The translations under genes were made by a program, and so were the position numbers. Positions 7,401-8,327 of a stretch of DNA of 8,327 nucleotides are shown here, piece by piece. A model generated the notes under the pieces. It searched no databases. It saw nothing but the letters and a program-made list of their open reading frames with translations, and had not been told where the DNA came from. The stretch covers positions 1 through 8,327 of the forward strand of contig CBDVCD010000145.1 of the NCBI GenBank assembly GCA_965372385.1, in the 5' to 3' direction. Numbering within the stretch: the stretch's first letter is position 1; the number at the start of each line of letters is the position of its first letter. Origin of the DNA: JASJBU01 sp965372385 (GTDB lineage: Bacteria > Pseudomonadota > Gammaproteobacteria > Chromatiales > Chromatiaceae).

Positions 7401-7712
7401 GAGGGCCTGGATAAGGAAGCGACGACCTTCTATACCCATATCGTCGATCTTGCCTTTGGCAAGGATGGCGTACCGACTGGTCAGGCTGAGAAGATGAAGG
7501 CGTTGATGAAGAATATCGTCGAGCTGCTCCAGGAGACTATCGGCATCATCGACTTCTGGAGCAACCCGGCAGAGCAGAAACACCTGCGCGGTGAGCTGAA
7601 CAAGATTTTGCTGATGGCGGATATTCCCGAGGTAACCGCCCGTTTCGAGCGGCTGGCGGTGGAAATCATGAAGTTGGCAAAGAACCGCCACGAAGAATTA
7701 TTGAAAGGTTAA
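4464..7712 (+). CDS. hsdR: Type I restriction enzyme subunit R (HsdR)
   Basis: This is the DNA-cutting and translocating subunit of a type I restriction-modification complex, acting with HsdM and HsdS on DNA unmethylated at the recognition site. The 1082 residues are full length for the family. The N-terminal nuclease carries the PD-(D/E)xK set: D151 in IIPDIVLLVNG, then E165 and K167 in VVECK. The SF2 helicase motor has Walker A GSGKS (322-326), DEAH (440-443), FTGTP (466-470) and motif VI QAIARVNR (709-716). A helical C-terminal region (about 770-1082) should dock on the methylase core. All key residues are present and the frame is unbroken, so it looks active. Start ATG 4464 has GGAGG 6 bases upstream and overlaps the AlbA_2 stop. 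hsdM and hsdS are not in the window, so they must lie beyond an edge or be missing. Its first 15-24 residues are mimicked by the two upstream remnants at 2546 and 2811. Confidence 0.97.
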   Translation: MSEYIYVEKPFLDQLDELGWTVIDQGVGIIPSDPAASLRTSFREWLLPEVFREAVRSINRTDTGETWLTDRQLDELRDQILRQPNRTLLEANEAIQALLFKTQVDTNEVTGEQDPVVKLIDFANPANNQFHAINQFRVDTPGCVKQFIIPDIVLLVNGIALAVVECKLGGPTCANPMHEAFVQLQRYRNVREATQQAGLKEGETRLFHTNLLLIRTSGAEADYGTLTSGEEHYYAWKTLWPEGDDHLTDKNPQQRLIQGMLSKDNLLHILRTCSVYMDTDAGKRIKVVARYQQFRAAGKIIERLRRGTTPMERSGVVWHTQGSGKSLTMVFLARMLRASRDLNDFKILLVNDRVDLEEQLGQTATLIGGKVNVIESTQALRNHLATDSSDINMVMVHKFMEREETLPSKVAEALGTYRAMPAASTFGVVNASERIILMIDEAHRTQGSDLGDNLFEAFPNATRIAFTGTPLITERHGEKKTVKRFGEYIDTYRLMDAVHDGATLQILYEGKTADTALNEKHAFDTRFEDLFRDRSDAELLAIKKKYGATGDILEAEQRIAAIARDLVNHYIDNILPNGFKAQVVCHSKLAAVRYRQAIEEALAERLERERLKAAPDQELIDRIAFLKAVVVISSDGTNEAAYVTQARKQAKSWNAVENFCKPFDREDPDKERTGIAFLIVCDMLITGFDAPIEQVMYIDKKIREHTLLQAIARVNRVAKGKKRGYVVDYIGLANHLTEALTLYAATDEQEELRDGLKNITSELPVLEERYQRLVQFFRAARVKGMEDFVQGRLAGIEADAAVVHAAVTVLKEEKLRADFEVYLKKFLMSMDIILPHEAAQAYRVPAKRLGYILSVTKERYKDESLDLGDAGDKVRRLINEHLVSLGINPKVPPVELLADDFLDQLNRHAGGNGKAKASEMEHAIRKHCTVKFDEDPAFYKTLSEKLERLIDQYQDQWDLLADELEKLRTEAAAGRTENIEGLDKEATTFYTHIVDLAFGKDGVPTGQAEKMKALMKNIVELLQETIGIIDFWSNPAEQKHLRGELNKILLMADIPEVTARFERLAVEIMKLAKNRHEELLKG

Positions 7713-7716
7713 TACA

Positions 7717-8327
7717 ATGGTCGCACGGCATGTCAAAGATATCGAATATGAACTGCTGCGCAGTGACGAGCGCAAGACGGCCGACATTGTCATCGAGCGC
7801 GACGGCCACATTTCCGTGCGGGCGCCGCAACATCTATCAGAAGAACAGATCGACGACGTTGTGGCGCGTAAGCGTTTGTGGATTTACCGCAATCTCGCGG
7901 AGTGGCGGGATTTGAATGCAACCCGGGTAGTGCGTGAATGGGTCAATGGTGAGGGGTTTCTTTATTTGGGTGCTTCATACAGATTATTGTTTGTCCAGGA
8001 GCAGGATGAACCGCTGAAGCTCAAGGATGGACGCTTCTGCCTGCAACGCAAACTGGTTGAGGCTGGTGGTGAAGAGGCAGCCAAACGGGTGTTCGAGAAG
8101 TTCTACAGCGAGAAAGGTGTCGAGAGAATCAAGAAGCGTGTGGCCTATTTCTCACCTAAGGTGGGGGTGTCACCGTCGTCTATTGAGGTAAGAGAAATTG
8201 GCTATCGTTGGGGCACCTGTACCTCCGATGGTCGCCTGAGTTTCCATTGGAAGTGCATGATGGCAACGCCCAGGGTGATTGACTACATCGTAGTGCATGA
8301 ACTTTGTCATTTGCATCACCGCGATCA
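7717..8327 (+). CDS. YgjP-type zinc metallopeptidase, 3' end cut by window
   Basis: The gene begins with ATG 4 bases after the hsdR stop (GAAAGG at 7703-7708 as ribosome site) and runs off the window after 203 codons. It belongs to the YgjP/DUF45 (M48-like) family: the signature YRWGTCTSDGRLSFHW precedes DYIVVHELCHLHHRD, with zinc ligands H194 and H198 and catalytic E195. The third ligand should lie just beyond the edge. No signal peptide or membrane segment is seen, so it is probably cytoplasmic. Genes of this family are often found directly after hsdR in type I restriction operons; their substrate is unknown. Turnover of HsdR, as ClpXP does in enteric restriction alleviation, is a tempting guess without direct support. 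Confidence 0.9.
   Translation, partial: MVARHVKDIEYELLRSDERKTADIVIERDGHISVRAPQHLSEEQIDDVVARKRLWIYRNLAEWRDLNATRVVREWVNGEGFLYLGASYRLLFVQEQDEPLKLKDGRFCLQRKLVEAGGEEAAKRVFEKFYSEKGVERIKKRVAYFSPKVGVSPSSIEVREIGYRWGTCTSDGRLSFHWKCMMATPRVIDYIVVHELCHLHHRD

Overview
The window reads as a defence island from a mid-to-high G+C proteobacterium. Beta- or gammaproteobacterium is my guess, from codon use and from the look of the restriction and metallopeptidase genes; the species cannot be told. All real genes lie on the + strand. No tRNA, rRNA, CRISPR array or intact insertion sequence was seen.

Region 1 (about 1-2394) is a short prokaryotic Argonaute module. It holds the C-terminal part of what I read as a SIR2-APAZ effector/partner protein, followed by a complete 473-residue short Argonaute (MID-PIWI) overlapping it by ATGA. 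This is the two-gene layout of the SPARSA-type NAD-depleting defence systems. The effector gene appears broken here by two single-base indels (near 33-37 and in the C run at 525-527), while the Argonaute is intact but lacks the PIWI nuclease residues.

Region 2 (2395-2916) is about 520 bases without an intact gene. It holds two short, out-of-context copies of the start of a type I restriction subunit gene (VEKPFLDQ motif, at 2546 and 2811), a possible 3' remnant of another gene (2590-2673), a perfect 11-bp inverted repeat overlapping a sigma70-like promoter (2652-2690), and several smaller inverted repeats.

Region 3 (2917-7712) carries an AlbA_2/Schlafen-type ATP-binding protein with a C-terminal winged helix. 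It overlaps, again by ATGA, a full-length HsdR, the endonuclease/translocase subunit of a type I restriction-modification system. hsdM and hsdS are not in the window. Region 4 (7717-end) is a YgjP-type zinc metallopeptidase gene cut by the window edge just after its HELCH motif.

The most unusual point is that hsdR-type 5' ends occur three times: 2546 (22-codon frame), 2811 (38-codon frame, about 24 hsdR-like) and 4464 (intact gene). They differ from one another too much to be recent copies. The arrangement suggests accessory genes were repeatedly gained, lost or swapped at the hsdR start, leaving scars. The Argonaute module lies directly upstream of the first scar.
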